Source: Candidatus Methylomirabilota bacterium
Lineage (GTDB): Bacteria > Methylomirabilota > Methylomirabilia > Rokubacteriales > CSP1-6
Direction of reading: 5' to 3'
DNA: 64,000 nt
NCBI GenBank assembly: GCA_035709005.1
Contig: DASTFB010000104.1
Coordinates: 1-64,000 of the forward strand
Shown piece by piece: positions 9,593 to 18,594 of this stretch. The translations under genes and the position numbers were made by a program. Position 1 is the first letter of the stretch. Each line of letters starts with the position of its first letter. The notes beneath the pieces are model-generated. The model was not told where the DNA came from and did not search any database. It worked only from the letters and a program-made list of their open reading frames with translations.

Positions 9593-9693
9593 GCGGGAGC
9601 GGAGTATAGGTGAGGATCCCCCAGCCAACAAGTGGGGAACCGACTGGTCAGCGTGCTGGCGAGGTCAGTAGCGGCGTGATAGGTTACACCGCC

Positions 9694-11997
9694 GTGAGGG
9701 CGCTGGTCATCACGCTGCTGGCTTTCACCCTGATCGCCCTGACCGCCGCCTGGGGCCAAGCAACTCCTCCGGCGCGGGCGCTCAGGGGGGACGACATGGC
9801 GGCCTCCATCGACCGCGCCACGCGCGCGCAGGAGCGGGGCGCATTCGATGTGGCGGCCGAGAGGTGGCTCGAAGTGGCCGGGCGTTACGACCGCGAGCAG
9901 AACACCGGGGGCCACATCCACGCGCTCGCGCAGCTCGCGCACGCCTACCAGTCGCTGGGCCACTACGTCAAGGCGCGGGACAGTCTCGAGCGGGCCCTCA
10001 CGCTCGCTCGGCCGTCCTCGGATCAGCGCCAGATCGCCTCGATCCTGCGCCAGCTCGGGAGCGCGACAATGGCGATGGGGCTTCTGGAGCGCGCTGGTGA
10101 CGCGCTCACCGAGGCCCAGGCCCTGGCGCAGGCAGCCGGCGATCCCGCCCTGGAGGCCAGCGTTCTAAATGACCTCGGGAATCTTCTGTCGCGTCGAAAA
10201 CAGTACGCGGAAGCGCTGCAGCGCTACGAGGCCAGTGGCGGGCTCGCTCAGCGGGCGCGTCGCCCCTCGCTCGCCGCCCGCGCCCTGACCAACGCGGCCG
10301 CCGCCGCCCGTCAGGCGGGACGACTCCAGACCGCACGGGCGCGCCTCGACGCCGCTGATCTCGAGGTCCGCGGCGTCCCCGATTCGTACGACAAGGCTTA
10401 CGAACTGGTGAGTATCGGCCTCGGGTATCTGGACCTTCGCCGATCACCGGCGGATCGCGACCTGACGTTACGGGCGGCCCGGCTGTTCCGGAACGCGATC
10501 GACGTGAGCAATCGGATCGGCGCGCCCCGGCTGGGAGCCTACGCCTGGGGTTCGCTCGGGAAGCTCTACGAGGACGACCGCCGGTACGAGGAGTCGCTGC
10601 AGGCCACGCGGCAAGCCGCCCTGGCCGCCCAGCAGGTGAACGCGCCCGAGTCACTCTACCGCTGGCAGTGGCAGACGGGACGACTCTTCGCCCGGCTGGG
10701 CCGCCAGGACGCCGCGATCTCCGCGTACCGCCGCGCGGTCTCGACACTCCAGTCGATCCGGAGCGAGATCACCGTCAGTCACGGGAACGACGGGGCCTCC
10801 TTCCGCGACTCGGTCGGCGCGCTCTACTTCGAGCTGGTCGATCTCCTCCTCCAGCGCTCGGCCACGGCCGCGGCGGGGGACCAGCAGGCCTATCTCATCG
10901 AGGCGCGTGATCGGGTCGAATCACTCAAGGTGGCCGAGCTGCGCGATTACTTCGGGGATGACTGCGTGGAGGCCGCGATTTCGAAAGTCACGCGCCTCGA
11001 CGTGGTCTCCCCCACGGCCGCGGTCCTCTACCCCATCCCGCTGCCCGATCGTCTCGAGCTCCTGCTCCATCTCCCGTCCGGCCTCATGCGCGTCTCCGTT
11101 CCCGTGACGAACACGGCGCTCACCGAGGAGACCCGGCAGTTCCGGCGGAGGCTGGAGAAGCGGACGACACGCGAGTACCTGCCGCACGCCCGGCAACTCT
11201 ACGACTGGCTCATCCGACCGCTGGAGACGGAGCTCGGCCGCTTCGCCATCGATACCCTGATCGTGGTGCCGGACGGTCCGCTCCGGACGATCCCGATGGC
11301 CGCGCTCCACGACGGCCGCAGCTTTCTCATCAGTCGATTCGCGCTGGCCACCACCCCCGGCCTCACGTTGACGGATCCGCGACCGCTCAAACGGGACAAC
11401 CCGAGAGTGCTGGTGGCCGGGCTGACCCAGAGCGCGCAAGGCTTCCCGCCGCTGCCCAACGTCGGGACGGAGATCGAGGCCCTCCGCCAGCTCTACCGGG
11501 CCACGGCGCTCCTGAACGAGGAGTTCCGGCTGGGGCCCTTCGAGAAGCAGCTCCGGGAGGAGCCGGTCTCGATCGTCCACATCGCCTCCCATGCTCAGTT
11601 CACTGGCGACGTCCGGGCCACGTTCCTGCTGGCCTTCGACGACAAGCTGACGCTCGATCGGCTCGACCAGTTCATCGGGCTCTTCCGCTTCCGTGACGAG
11701 CCGCTCGAGCTCCTGACCTTGAGCGCATGTGAGACGGCGGCCGGCGACGACCGGGCGGCGCTCGGGTTGGCCGGCATCGCCGTCAAGGCCGGCGCGCGAA
11801 GCGCCCTGGCCACGCTCTGGCACATCAACGACGAGGCCTCGTCGGCGTTGGTCGCCGAGTTCTATCGCCAGCTTCAGACGCCGGCCACCTCGCGGGCGGC
11901 GGCCCTGCAGCGCGCCCAGCTCAAGCTCCTCGACGATCCGCAATACCGGCACCCGAGCTACTGGTCCCCCTTCCTCTTGATCAGCAACTGGCTGTAA
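9694..11997 (+). CDS. TPR-CHAT protease-fold protein, exported or membrane-anchored
   Basis: A GTG at 9694 starts directly before a signal-like segment (VRALVITLLAFTLIALTAAWGQA). Longer versions from 9610 would add a polar, unlikely N-terminus. Residues about 50-400 are TPR-like helical repeats (AHAYQSLGHYVKARDSLERAL; DLGNLLSRRKQYAEALQRYEA). The C-terminal third is a CHAT domain of the caspase/gingipain clan with both predicted catalytic residues: His in VHIASHAQF and Cys in TLSACETA, followed by GLAGIAVKAGARSALATLW. The CHASE2-cyclase gene begins 3 bp after its stop, so they are co-transcribed. Such proteins are frequent beside TPS genes in cyanobacteria. A role in processing or regulating the exported adhesin is inference. 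Confidence 0.88.
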   Translation: MRALVITLLAFTLIALTAAWGQATPPARALRGDDMAASIDRATRAQERGAFDVAAERWLEVAGRYDREQNTGGHIHALAQLAHAYQSLGHYVKARDSLERALTLARPSSDQRQIASILRQLGSATMAMGLLERAGDALTEAQALAQAAGDPALEASVLNDLGNLLSRRKQYAEALQRYEASGGLAQRARRPSLAARALTNAAAAARQAGRLQTARARLDAADLEVRGVPDSYDKAYELVSIGLGYLDLRRSPADRDLTLRAARLFRNAIDVSNRIGAPRLGAYAWGSLGKLYEDDRRYEESLQATRQAALAAQQVNAPESLYRWQWQTGRLFARLGRQDAAISAYRRAVSTLQSIRSEITVSHGNDGASFRDSVGALYFELVDLLLQRSATAAAGDQQAYLIEARDRVESLKVAELRDYFGDDCVEAAISKVTRLDVVSPTAAVLYPIPLPDRLELLLHLPSGLMRVSVPVTNTALTEETRQFRRRLEKRTTREYLPHARQLYDWLIRPLETELGRFAIDTLIVVPDGPLRTIPMAALHDGRSFLISRFALATTPGLTLTDPRPLKRDNPRVLVAGLTQSAQGFPPLPNVGTEIEALRQLYRATALLNEEFRLGPFEKQLREEPVSIVHIASHAQFTGDVRATFLLAFDDKLTLDRLDQFIGLFRFRDEPLELLTLSACETAAGDDRAALGLAGIAVKAGARSALATLWHINDEASSALVAEFYRQLQTPATSRAAALQRAQLKLLDDPQYRHPSYWSPFLLISNWL

Positions 11998-12000
11998 GCG

Positions 12001-13941
12001 ATGCGGGCCGCGCGCCGGATCCGGGACGCGCTCCGATCGCCGATCGCGATCGCGCTTCTGATCAGCAGCCTCGTCGTGCTGGGAATCATCGCGCTGCGGA
12101 CCGGCGGCGCCCTCGAATCACTCGAGCTGACAGCCTACGACTGGTACTTGCGCGCGCAGCCGGCGACGTCGATGGACCGTCGGATCGTGCTCGTCACCAT
12201 CACCGAAGAGGACATCCAACGCCTCGGGCACTGGCCGCTGACCGACGCGACAGTGGCCGACGCCCTCACGCGGCTCCTCGCCTACCGTCCCCGGGCGATC
12301 GGCCTGGACCTTTACCGCGACCTGCCGGTGCCGCCCGGCCGCTCAGACCTCGACGCCGTGCTGAAGGCCGATCGCCGTGTCGTGGTCGTGACCAAGATCG
12401 GCGAGGGCACATCAGACGGCATCCCGCCGCCGTCCGCGCTGGCCAACAGCGATCAGGTCGGCTTCAGCGACGTGGTCGTGGATCGCGGAGGCATCGTCCG
12501 CCGCGGTTTGCTGTTCCTCGATCGTCGCGACACCATCGCCTACTCGTTCGCCCTGCGTCTCGCGCTGCTCTACCTGCAGGCCGAGAACATCGGCCCGCAA
12601 TCTGACTCGCGCAACCCCGAACATCTTCGCCTCGGGCGCACGACGATCCGCCCGCTCGAGGCCCACGAAGGACCCTACGCGCGCGCCGACACCGGTGGGT
12701 ATCAGTTCTTGCTCGATTTCCATGGCCTGCAAAGGGGATTCCCCAGCTTCTCGTTCCGACATCTTCTGGAGGATCGGATCGAGCCGGCCGCCTTGCGTGA
12801 CGCGATCGTCATCCTCGGAGTCGCAGCCGAAGGCAGCAAGGACTTCTTTTATACGCCCTACAGCCGCGGCCGCGATGCCGATCAGCAGATTTCCGGCATT
12901 GCCCTACACGGTCACATCGCGAGCCAGCTCTTGCGCATGGCCCTCGAAGGGGCTTCGCCGCTCCGCGCCGTCGAGGCCGGGCACGCCGCGTTGTGGATCG
13001 CGCTCTGGAGCCTGCTGGGTGGAGTGGCCGGTCTGGCCTCCCGCTCGGCCTGGCGCTTTGCCCTGATCGCCGGCGGTGGGCTGTTGGCGCTCGGCGGCCT
13101 CGTGTATGTCGGCTTCCGGTTGGGATGGTGGGTTCCTTTGATTCCACCGGCGCTGGGCTGGTTCGGCGCGGCGACCCTGGTGACCGCGTACACCTCGTAT
13201 TGGGAAAAGGCGCAGCGAGCCCAGCTCATGGGGCTGTTCTCGCGGCACCTGTCGCCGGAGATCGCCGACGCGGTCTGGAGGCAGCGTCATGAATTTCTCG
13301 ACGGGGGGCGCCCTCGTCCCCAGCGCCTGACCGCCACCGTGCTGTTCACCGATCTCGTCGGCTACACGTCTCTGTCGGAGGACCGCTCTCCCCAGAGCCT
13401 CGTCGAATGGCTCAACGTCTACATGGAGGCGATGGCCCAGCCCGTGATCGAGAACGATGGCTTGATCAACCAGTACATCGGTGACTCCATCATGGCCCTC
13501 TTCGGCGCTCCGTTTCCCCGAGCGACGGCCGCCGAGGTCAGCCGGGACGCGGTCAACGCGGTCGAGTGCGCGCTCGGCATGGAACGGAACCTTCAGGCGC
13601 TCAACCGACGCTGGCAAAGTGAGGGGCTGCCGACGGCCGCGATGCGGATCGGGATTTTCACCGGGCCCGTGGTCGGAGGCAGCGTCGGGAGTGCCCAGCG
13701 GCTCGCGTACACCGTGATCGGCGATACGGTCAACACAGCCTCGCGGCTCGAAAGCTACGCCAAGGATCTCTTCTTCGACGATCCGCTCGGCCACCCCTGC
13801 CGAATCTTGATCGGGGCGACCACCGCCAGCCACCTGGGCGAGCGGTTCGAGCTGGAGGCGGTCGGGGAGGTCGAGCTGAAGGGCAAGCAGCGGAAGGTCG
13901 CGATCTATCGCGTCGTCGGACACCGGCGAATCCAAGAATGA
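12001..13941 (+). CDS. CHASE2-domain class III adenylate/guanylate cyclase
   Basis: A membrane sensor that makes cyclic nucleotide. A first transmembrane helix (about residues 16-32) leads into an extracytoplasmic CHASE2 domain (DRRIVLVTITEEDIQRLGHWP to GVAAEGSKDFFYTPYS, about 45-320). Two or three transmembrane helices follow (about 325-400), then a class III cyclase domain (about 440-640). The cyclase has the metal-binding Asp in TVLFTDLVGYTSLSE, the GDSIMALFGAP motif, and IGIFTGPVVGGSVGSAQRLAYTVIGDTVNTASRLE, which holds the Asn/Arg transition-state region. Its 646 aa length is normal. It forms an operon with the CHAT gene and is divergent from tpsAB. The substrate (ATP or GTP) cannot be settled by eye. 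Confidence 0.93.
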   Translation: MRAARRIRDALRSPIAIALLISSLVVLGIIALRTGGALESLELTAYDWYLRAQPATSMDRRIVLVTITEEDIQRLGHWPLTDATVADALTRLLAYRPRAIGLDLYRDLPVPPGRSDLDAVLKADRRVVVVTKIGEGTSDGIPPPSALANSDQVGFSDVVVDRGGIVRRGLLFLDRRDTIAYSFALRLALLYLQAENIGPQSDSRNPEHLRLGRTTIRPLEAHEGPYARADTGGYQFLLDFHGLQRGFPSFSFRHLLEDRIEPAALRDAIVILGVAAEGSKDFFYTPYSRGRDADQQISGIALHGHIASQLLRMALEGASPLRAVEAGHAALWIALWSLLGGVAGLASRSAWRFALIAGGGLLALGGLVYVGFRLGWWVPLIPPALGWFGAATLVTAYTSYWEKAQRAQLMGLFSRHLSPEIADAVWRQRHEFLDGGRPRPQRLTATVLFTDLVGYTSLSEDRSPQSLVEWLNVYMEAMAQPVIENDGLINQYIGDSIMALFGAPFPRATAAEVSRDAVNAVECALGMERNLQALNRRWQSEGLPTAAMRIGIFTGPVVGGSVGSAQRLAYTVIGDTVNTASRLESYAKDLFFDDPLGHPCRILIGATTASHLGERFELEAVGEVELKGKQRKVAIYRVVGHRRIQE

Positions 13942-14085
13942 GACCGACGGTGGCCTCATAACGCGACCATGACTCCGGCTCCGGCGAGCTGCAGGGCCAT
14001 GAGAGAGAGGCCGAGAATCGCACGACGCTCCACCAGGCGGTTGGCGAGCGCCGCTGACTAAGACACGGAGGACAGGAGGAGCACC

Positions 14086-14829
14086 GTGAAGACAACCGCA
14101 GTCCTCACATTGTCGGTCTGGGTCGTAGCCGGACCGCTCGATCTCGGCCTCGTTGGCATTCCCGCCCCGGTCACGCCGCTCTCCGCGCAGCCGACGACGG
14201 CCAGTCAGCCCGTGTACAAGCCCCCACGTCGCGGCGCGCCGGGCGGACGAGTCGGCGGCGCCACGCGGGGGCACGGTGCCGGCACCACCACGGTGGCCGT
14301 CCTCGTGCCCGACCACACGGGCTTGACGGTTCAGGAACAACCGACGCTGTACTGGTTCCTCTCTACGCCTACCACGCTACCCATCGAAGTCACCCTCATC
14401 GAGGCCAATGCGGTCAGGCCGATGCTCGAGACCCGGCTGCCTGCGCCGGAGCGGCCCGGAGTGCAACGCATCAGCCTGGCCGATCACGGCGTGCGGCTCG
14501 TGCCCGGCTCCACCTACAAGTGGTACGTCGCCCTGGTGGTGGACCCGAACTATCGCTCGAAGGATATCCTGGCCGGGGGTCTCATCGAGCGCGTGGAGCA
14601 GAGCGCCGTCCGGCTGGAGGCGATGCCGGGCGACCCGCTCACCGCCCCCCGCATCTTTGCCGATGCGGGGGTGTGGTACGACGCCATCGCGTCGATCTCA
14701 GCCTTGATCGAACACAGCCCCGGCGATCCCCTGCTGCGATCCCAAAGGGCGGCGCTGCTCGAGCAGGTGGGGCTACGTGAGATTGCCGAGTTTGACCGCA
14801 GGCCGGGTAGGCAACAGGGTGTTCGGTAG
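14086..14829 (+). CDS. DUF928 family exported protein
   Basis: Translation starts at a GTG with strong upstream purine runs (ggaggacaggagga). A signal-like N-terminus precedes the DUF928 core, seen in VAVLVPDHTGLTVQEQPTL (about residues 65-85), YWFLSTPT, and LVPGSTYKWYVALVVDP (about 140-160). The C-terminal helices resemble the usual DUF928 tail (WYDAIASISALIE). The family has no known biochemical role. It is widespread in cyanobacteria, next to CHAT, CHASE2-cyclase and haemagglutinin-type TPS genes, exactly as here. The 144-bp gap after the cyclase gene contains no clear terminator, so it may belong to the same transcript. Confidence 0.82.
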   Translation: MKTTAVLTLSVWVVAGPLDLGLVGIPAPVTPLSAQPTTASQPVYKPPRRGAPGGRVGGATRGHGAGTTTVAVLVPDHTGLTVQEQPTLYWFLSTPTTLPIEVTLIEANAVRPMLETRLPAPERPGVQRISLADHGVRLVPGSTYKWYVALVVDPNYRSKDILAGGLIERVEQSAVRLEAMPGDPLTAPRIFADAGVWYDAIASISALIEHSPGDPLLRSQRAALLEQVGLREIAEFDRRPGRQQGVR

Positions 14830-14913
14830 AAGGCCAGTCGAGCACTCACTCAGCACATCCAGGCGGCCACCGACTGGCTGAGACGCGTCGTTCGTGAGCG
14901 GAGGTTTGCCCTC

Positions 14914-16017
14914 CTAATCCAACCAATCCCTCTCCTTGAGCTTGCGGGGCAGGTACTTCTTGGTGAGGTACTGGAAGTCCTTGTTGGCCAGGGCGTCCAG
15001 CTCGTACTTGAGCCCGCTGGACAGCATCCGCTTGATCTCCTCCTGCCAGCTCTTCTTCTGGAACCACGTGTAGCTGAGCAGCTCGCGCGCCCGGGCGATG
15101 TCCTTGTCGTTCAGCTTGATGCCCACGTTGCGCGGCAGCCCGTACGATTCGGGATCCGCGCTCGACAGCCCGATGAACTTGGCCTTGGGGATGGCCATGC
15201 GCTGGCTCTCGAAGGCCAGGTTGATGGAGCCCTGCTTGACCACCGAGTAGATGTAGTAGCCCCAGGGGTCGTTGTCCACGAGGACGTAGACCGGCAGCCG
15301 GTACTCCTCGTGCAGCCGGCGGGCCAGCCGTCGGACACCGCGCGGCGGCTGGCCGTTGCCGGTCAGGAGCACGCAGTTGTACCGGCGCCAGAACTTGTCC
15401 TCGGAGAGCCGGTTCCACTGGGTGCCCTTCTCGACCAGGAGGACGAACTCCGCGGTGCATCGCCGGATCTGCAGATACTCCGGCTCGACGATGGAGGGCA
15501 CGGAATAGCCGCCCTTGCCCAGGCGCGCGCAGTCCACGCGGTCGCCGTCGTCGACCAGCACCAGCGGCCCCACGACGGAGCCGGCGTTCTCGGCCCGCAC
15601 GTGAAGCTCCTCGCGCAGAGCGGCCAGCGTCACCTCCAGGTCCTCGATGAGGGGATCGGACTCGTCCTGGGTGTCGAGGGTGTTCTCGTGCGAATCCTTG
15701 ATGGTGTGCTTGGTCCGGTAGTAGATCTCGCGGAGCGACGTGGTGAGGTTGGATCGCTGCAGCTCGGAGAGGGCGTCGGCCACGAGGACCGTCTGCATGA
15801 ACTTCTTGGCCATTCCCACGTTGAAGAACGACCGGGCCTGCTTGCGCTTGCCCAGCTCGATCAGGCCCTTGCGCTCGTTGAAGGTGACGTTGGACAGCGA
15901 GCGGACCGGGATCGCCAGGGTGGGATCCTTGCGCCGTTCCGCCGCGCTGATCACCACGTCGGCCACGCCGACCAGCTTCTTCTCGACCGCGGTCATCCGC
16001 CGAGGCTTGGTGGCCAT
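14914..16017 (-). CDS. top6A: DNA topoisomerase VI subunit A (Spo11-like)
   Basis: The DNA-cleaving subunit of type IIB topoisomerase VI, which relaxes and decatenates DNA with ATP. The catalytic Tyr lies in SLREIYYRTKHT (about residues 95-106). The Toprim domain supplies the conserved Glu in LLVEKGTQWNRL and the acidic pair in VDNDPWGYYIYS. Its 367 aa is standard for the archaeal family. It lies 10 bp downstream of top6B in the same orientation, so the two subunits are co-expressed. The enzyme is archaeal in origin and sporadic in bacteria, which suggests past transfer, although base composition looks like the surroundings. Confidence 0.95.
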   Translation of the reverse strand: MATKPRRMTAVEKKLVGVADVVISAAERRKDPTLAIPVRSLSNVTFNERKGLIELGKRKQARSFFNVGMAKKFMQTVLVADALSELQRSNLTTSLREIYYRTKHTIKDSHENTLDTQDESDPLIEDLEVTLAALREELHVRAENAGSVVGPLVLVDDGDRVDCARLGKGGYSVPSIVEPEYLQIRRCTAEFVLLVEKGTQWNRLSEDKFWRRYNCVLLTGNGQPPRGVRRLARRLHEEYRLPVYVLVDNDPWGYYIYSVVKQGSINLAFESQRMAIPKAKFIGLSSADPESYGLPRNVGIKLNDKDIARARELLSYTWFQKKSWQEEIKRMLSSGLKYELDALANKDFQYLTKKYLPRKLKERDWLD

Positions 16018-16027
16018 GGGCTCGCTC

Positions 16028-17857
16028 TCAGGCCTTCCCGGGCCGGCCGTCGCCGTTGAGCGCCGGCACCTCGCCCTCGACGCCCTCGGGCGTGACGATG
16101 ATCGAATGCGGCAGCCCGGTCGGCCCGCTGCCGTTCTTGCCCAGCAGCTCGTCCGTCGCCGTGCCCCCCGTCCGCTTCAGGGCGATCTGCTTCAGCTGCT
16201 CCTTCAGCTTCGCCGTGGGCAACCGACCGCCCTTGAGGCGGTTGCAGGACTCGACGACCTCTTCGATGTAGAGCTCGAAGATGTTGCGCCGACGGAACTC
16301 GCTGTCCGCCCGCTGACGGCGCCGGACGAAGGCGCCGAGCCGCCGGCCGCACTCGCGGAGGGCCAGCGTGATCTCCTTGCGGATCTCGTCGTAGTCGGCG
16401 ATCGCTTCCTTGGATTCGCTGGTGAAGGGCACCCATACCGAGGCCATGTGGACGAAGATCACCATGGGGCCGGCGGGCAGCGCCCCGCGAGACTGGGGCA
16501 CTCCGTAGTTACGCCAGGTCGTGTCGAGCACGGCCTTGTAGATCACGCAGGCCGACTGCTGATAGAGCAGCGGCACCCGGTTGGCGTACCGGATGACCCG
16601 GGCCAGCTCGGTGCCGTCCTGTTGGGCCTCCCCTTCGGCGAGCGGCACGGCCGGCTTGTCCTCCCCCCTGCCGTTCGCCGAGGGCCCCCGCCCGTACGCC
16701 AGACCCGCCTCGATCACGAAGGGGTTGCCGCGATACACGGCCGGCGGCCGACTCACCGCCGTGTAGAAGTCTCCCTTGATCTGCTGATACAGGCCGGACA
16801 GGATCGCCTTCTCGCCGATCGGCGACAGGCAGTTGGTCGGGGGGGCCATGATCCTGGTGGACTGGATCGTCTTGTAGAGGGCCTCGGCGGCCTCGCCGTG
16901 GATGTCCCGGGGCCGCGCGCGGGGGGACAGGCCCGCCGCCTTGCAGATCTCGGCGGCCAGGGCCGGCGACACCCGGCTGAAGTCACCGGCCAGGAACCCG
17001 GCCAGCGAGTGGCTGGTGGTGTCCTGCAGCAGCTTGAGCAGCATCCCGAGCTCGATGCCGTAGGGATGCGGCTTGATCTCGCGTGGCGAGGGTGGCAGCT
17101 CGGCGTAGGTGCGGGGATGCTCTCGGGTCTCGTCCTCCGGCGTCAGGTAGGTCAGCTTGACGTGGGGATTGGCGATGATCGTCTGCTCGATGTACTCGTC
17201 GACGGAGGCGCGGCCCTTCTGGTACCGGCCCTCGACCTCCATGGTCACCCGGGTGCCCCGGGGGCACTCCCAGTCGATCTGCTTCTTCTCCAAGATCAGC
17301 GGCTCGTTCTTCTTGGTATCGATCTGGACCTCGAAGTAGTGCGCCGGGGCCTTGGGGCCGGTGCGGGAGATGATCTGCACCGGCTTGCCGGTGGTGAGCT
17401 GGCCGTACATGCCGGCGGCCGAGATCCCGATGCCCTGCTGGCCTCGGCTCATGCGCAGGCGGTGGAACTTGGAGCCGTAGAGGAGCTTCGCGAAGATCCG
17501 GGGAATCTGCTGGCGGACGATGCCGGGGCCGTTGTCGCTGACGGTGATCCGGAAGCGGCTGGCCTGGCTCGCCGGGGGCGGCGGCCCCCCGTTGGCGACG
17601 GCCTCCACCTTGACGACGACATCGGGGAGGATTCCGCCCTCCTCGCAGGCGTCCAGCGCGTTGTCGACAGCTTCCTTGACGCAGGTGAGCAGGGCCTTGC
17701 GCGGATTGTCGAACCCCAGCAGATGGCGGTTCTTGGTGAAGAACTCGGAGACGGAGATCTCCCGCTGCCGGGCTCCCATCTCCACGGCCGAGACCGCGGG
17801 CGTGGGCTTGGGCTGCGGGGCGGGCTTCGCGGGCTTCCGGGGCTTCCGCTTCGGCAT
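16028..17857 (-). CDS. top6B: DNA topoisomerase VI subunit B (GHKL ATPase)
   Basis: The ATPase and gate subunit partnering Top6A. After a basic, Pro/Lys-rich tail of about 25 residues come the GHKL motifs: N-box CVKEAVDNALDACEE (about 60-75), G1 box VSDNGPGI, and G2 box SRGQQGIGISAAGMYGQLTTGKP (about 135-160). A helix-two-turn-helix and an S5-like transducer domain follow, with the family Lys probably in the RGNPFVIEAGLAYG region. At 609 aa it is somewhat longer than archaeal proteins of about 530 aa, owing to the tail and the C-terminus. The ATG follows the zapA gene and its 230-bp downstream spacer. Confidence 0.95.
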   Translation of the reverse strand: MPKRKPRKPAKPAPQPKPTPAVSAVEMGARQREISVSEFFTKNRHLLGFDNPRKALLTCVKEAVDNALDACEEGGILPDVVVKVEAVANGGPPPPASQASRFRITVSDNGPGIVRQQIPRIFAKLLYGSKFHRLRMSRGQQGIGISAAGMYGQLTTGKPVQIISRTGPKAPAHYFEVQIDTKKNEPLILEKKQIDWECPRGTRVTMEVEGRYQKGRASVDEYIEQTIIANPHVKLTYLTPEDETREHPRTYAELPPSPREIKPHPYGIELGMLLKLLQDTTSHSLAGFLAGDFSRVSPALAAEICKAAGLSPRARPRDIHGEAAEALYKTIQSTRIMAPPTNCLSPIGEKAILSGLYQQIKGDFYTAVSRPPAVYRGNPFVIEAGLAYGRGPSANGRGEDKPAVPLAEGEAQQDGTELARVIRYANRVPLLYQQSACVIYKAVLDTTWRNYGVPQSRGALPAGPMVIFVHMASVWVPFTSESKEAIADYDEIRKEITLALRECGRRLGAFVRRRQRADSEFRRRNIFELYIEEVVESCNRLKGGRLPTAKLKEQLKQIALKRTGGTATDELLGKNGSGPTGLPHSIIVTPEGVEGEVPALNGDGRPGKA

Positions 17858-17876
17858 ATACCCTCAATACCACGAG

Positions 17877-18017
17877 GGCTTGACTCCGGCGCTAAGGAAC
17901 AGGTACACAGGAATCGTCCCTGCGCTGTTGGTGATGCCGGTAACGTTTCGACCTCATTTTGCCAAACGGGCGCTGTGATCGAGGGCCGGTGCGCAAGCCC
18001 TGAGGTCAAGGGAAGCC
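17877..18017 (-). ncRNA. ssrS: Candidate 6S RNA downstream of zapA
   Basis: The 232-bp spacer between zapA and top6B has no convincing protein gene. On the minus strand its core can form a closing helix: GGC and TTGAC near 18017-18005 pair with GTCAA and GCC near 17885-17877, with a bulge between. A GCGC/GCGC helix lies further in, and a large, weakly paired centre separates the two sides, which recalls 6S RNA. A gene placed directly downstream of zapA on the same strand is the classical ssrS location in many bacteria. At about 140 nt the core is short for 6S (about 180), so this is a candidate only. The 6-bp hairpin at 18040-18056 may belong to its 5' region. Confidence 0.3.
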
Positions 18018-18089
18018 TGAAGGCCTTCTAACGGGGCCCACCTGGTCTAGCCAGGTCCGAAACACCTCGGCACACGGCAGAGGCGGGGA

Positions 18090-18386
18090 TTACGTTCCTG
18101 CGCGCCCGGTCGCCCGGTCCAGGAGGCTCTGGATCGCGTCCAGTCGGGCCCCCGCGTCGGCCGTCTCGCGGGAGCGCTCCTCCCGAGCCCGGAACAGCTC
18201 ATCCGTGATCTCCAGGGCCGCCAGCAGCAGCGACTTGATGTGGTCCGGCACACCCGCGCGCCGGACCGCCTCCACCCGCTGCTCGAGGTGGCGGGCCAGC
18301 GTGCGCACGTATTCGGTATTCGCCTCCGTGCGCACCACCAGGGTCTGACCGAGGAGCGTGAGCTCGACCCGCTTGACCTCGCTCAT
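18090..18386 (-). CDS. zapA: Cell division protein ZapA
   Basis: A small cytoplasmic protein that bundles FtsZ filaments at the division ring. The 98-residue product shows the ZapA pattern: an N-terminal beta strand (VELTLLGQTLVVRT), the helix EYVRTLARHLEQRVEAVRRAG, ILLALEITDELF-type residues (LLLAALEITDELFRAREE), and a C-terminal coiled coil. A good Shine-Dalgarno sequence (ggagg) lies 5 nt before the ATG. It follows the small coiled-coil gene by 16 bp and closes the infC-to-zapA run of same-strand genes. Confidence 0.93.
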   Translation of the reverse strand: MSEVKRVELTLLGQTLVVRTEANTEYVRTLARHLEQRVEAVRRAGVPDHIKSLLLAALEITDELFRAREERSRETADAGARLDAIQSLLDRATGRAGT

Positions 18387-18402
18387 CGTGACCTCCGCGT
18401 CC

Positions 18403-18594
18403 TCACAGGTCCAGCTTGTTGATGTCGGACAGGATGGCGTCGATCTGGGCCACGGTCTGCTTGCGCTCGGCCGCCACCCGGGCCAACTCGCGGCGCAGCC
18501 CCTCGTTCTCCTCCCGCAAGCGGTCCAGGGTCGCGACCGCCCGCCGCACGGCGTCCTCCAGCTGACCCAGGCGGTCGAGGAGCGTGTCGGCCAT
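18403..18594 (-). CDS. Small coiled-coil protein, ZapB-like
   Basis: A 63-residue protein, almost entirely one predicted coiled coil (LDRLGQLEDAVRRAVATLDRLREENEGLRRELARV). Its ATG overlaps the TGA of pheT by one base (TGATG), indicating translational coupling. The position between pheT and zapA, the length and the heptad pattern fit the ZapB-like proteins often found before zapA, which bridge ZapA and the chromosome terminus. Sequence alone cannot separate ZapB from any short coiled coil, so the role rests mainly on context. Confidence 0.75.
   Translation of the reverse strand: MADTLLDRLGQLEDAVRRAVATLDRLREENEGLRRELARVAAERKQTVAQIDAILSDINKLDL

Noticed and set aside
17861-17878. Hairpin before top6B as a terminator
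   Set aside because: Only a 5-bp stem with an 8-nt loop and no T run; it overlaps the likely ribosome binding region.
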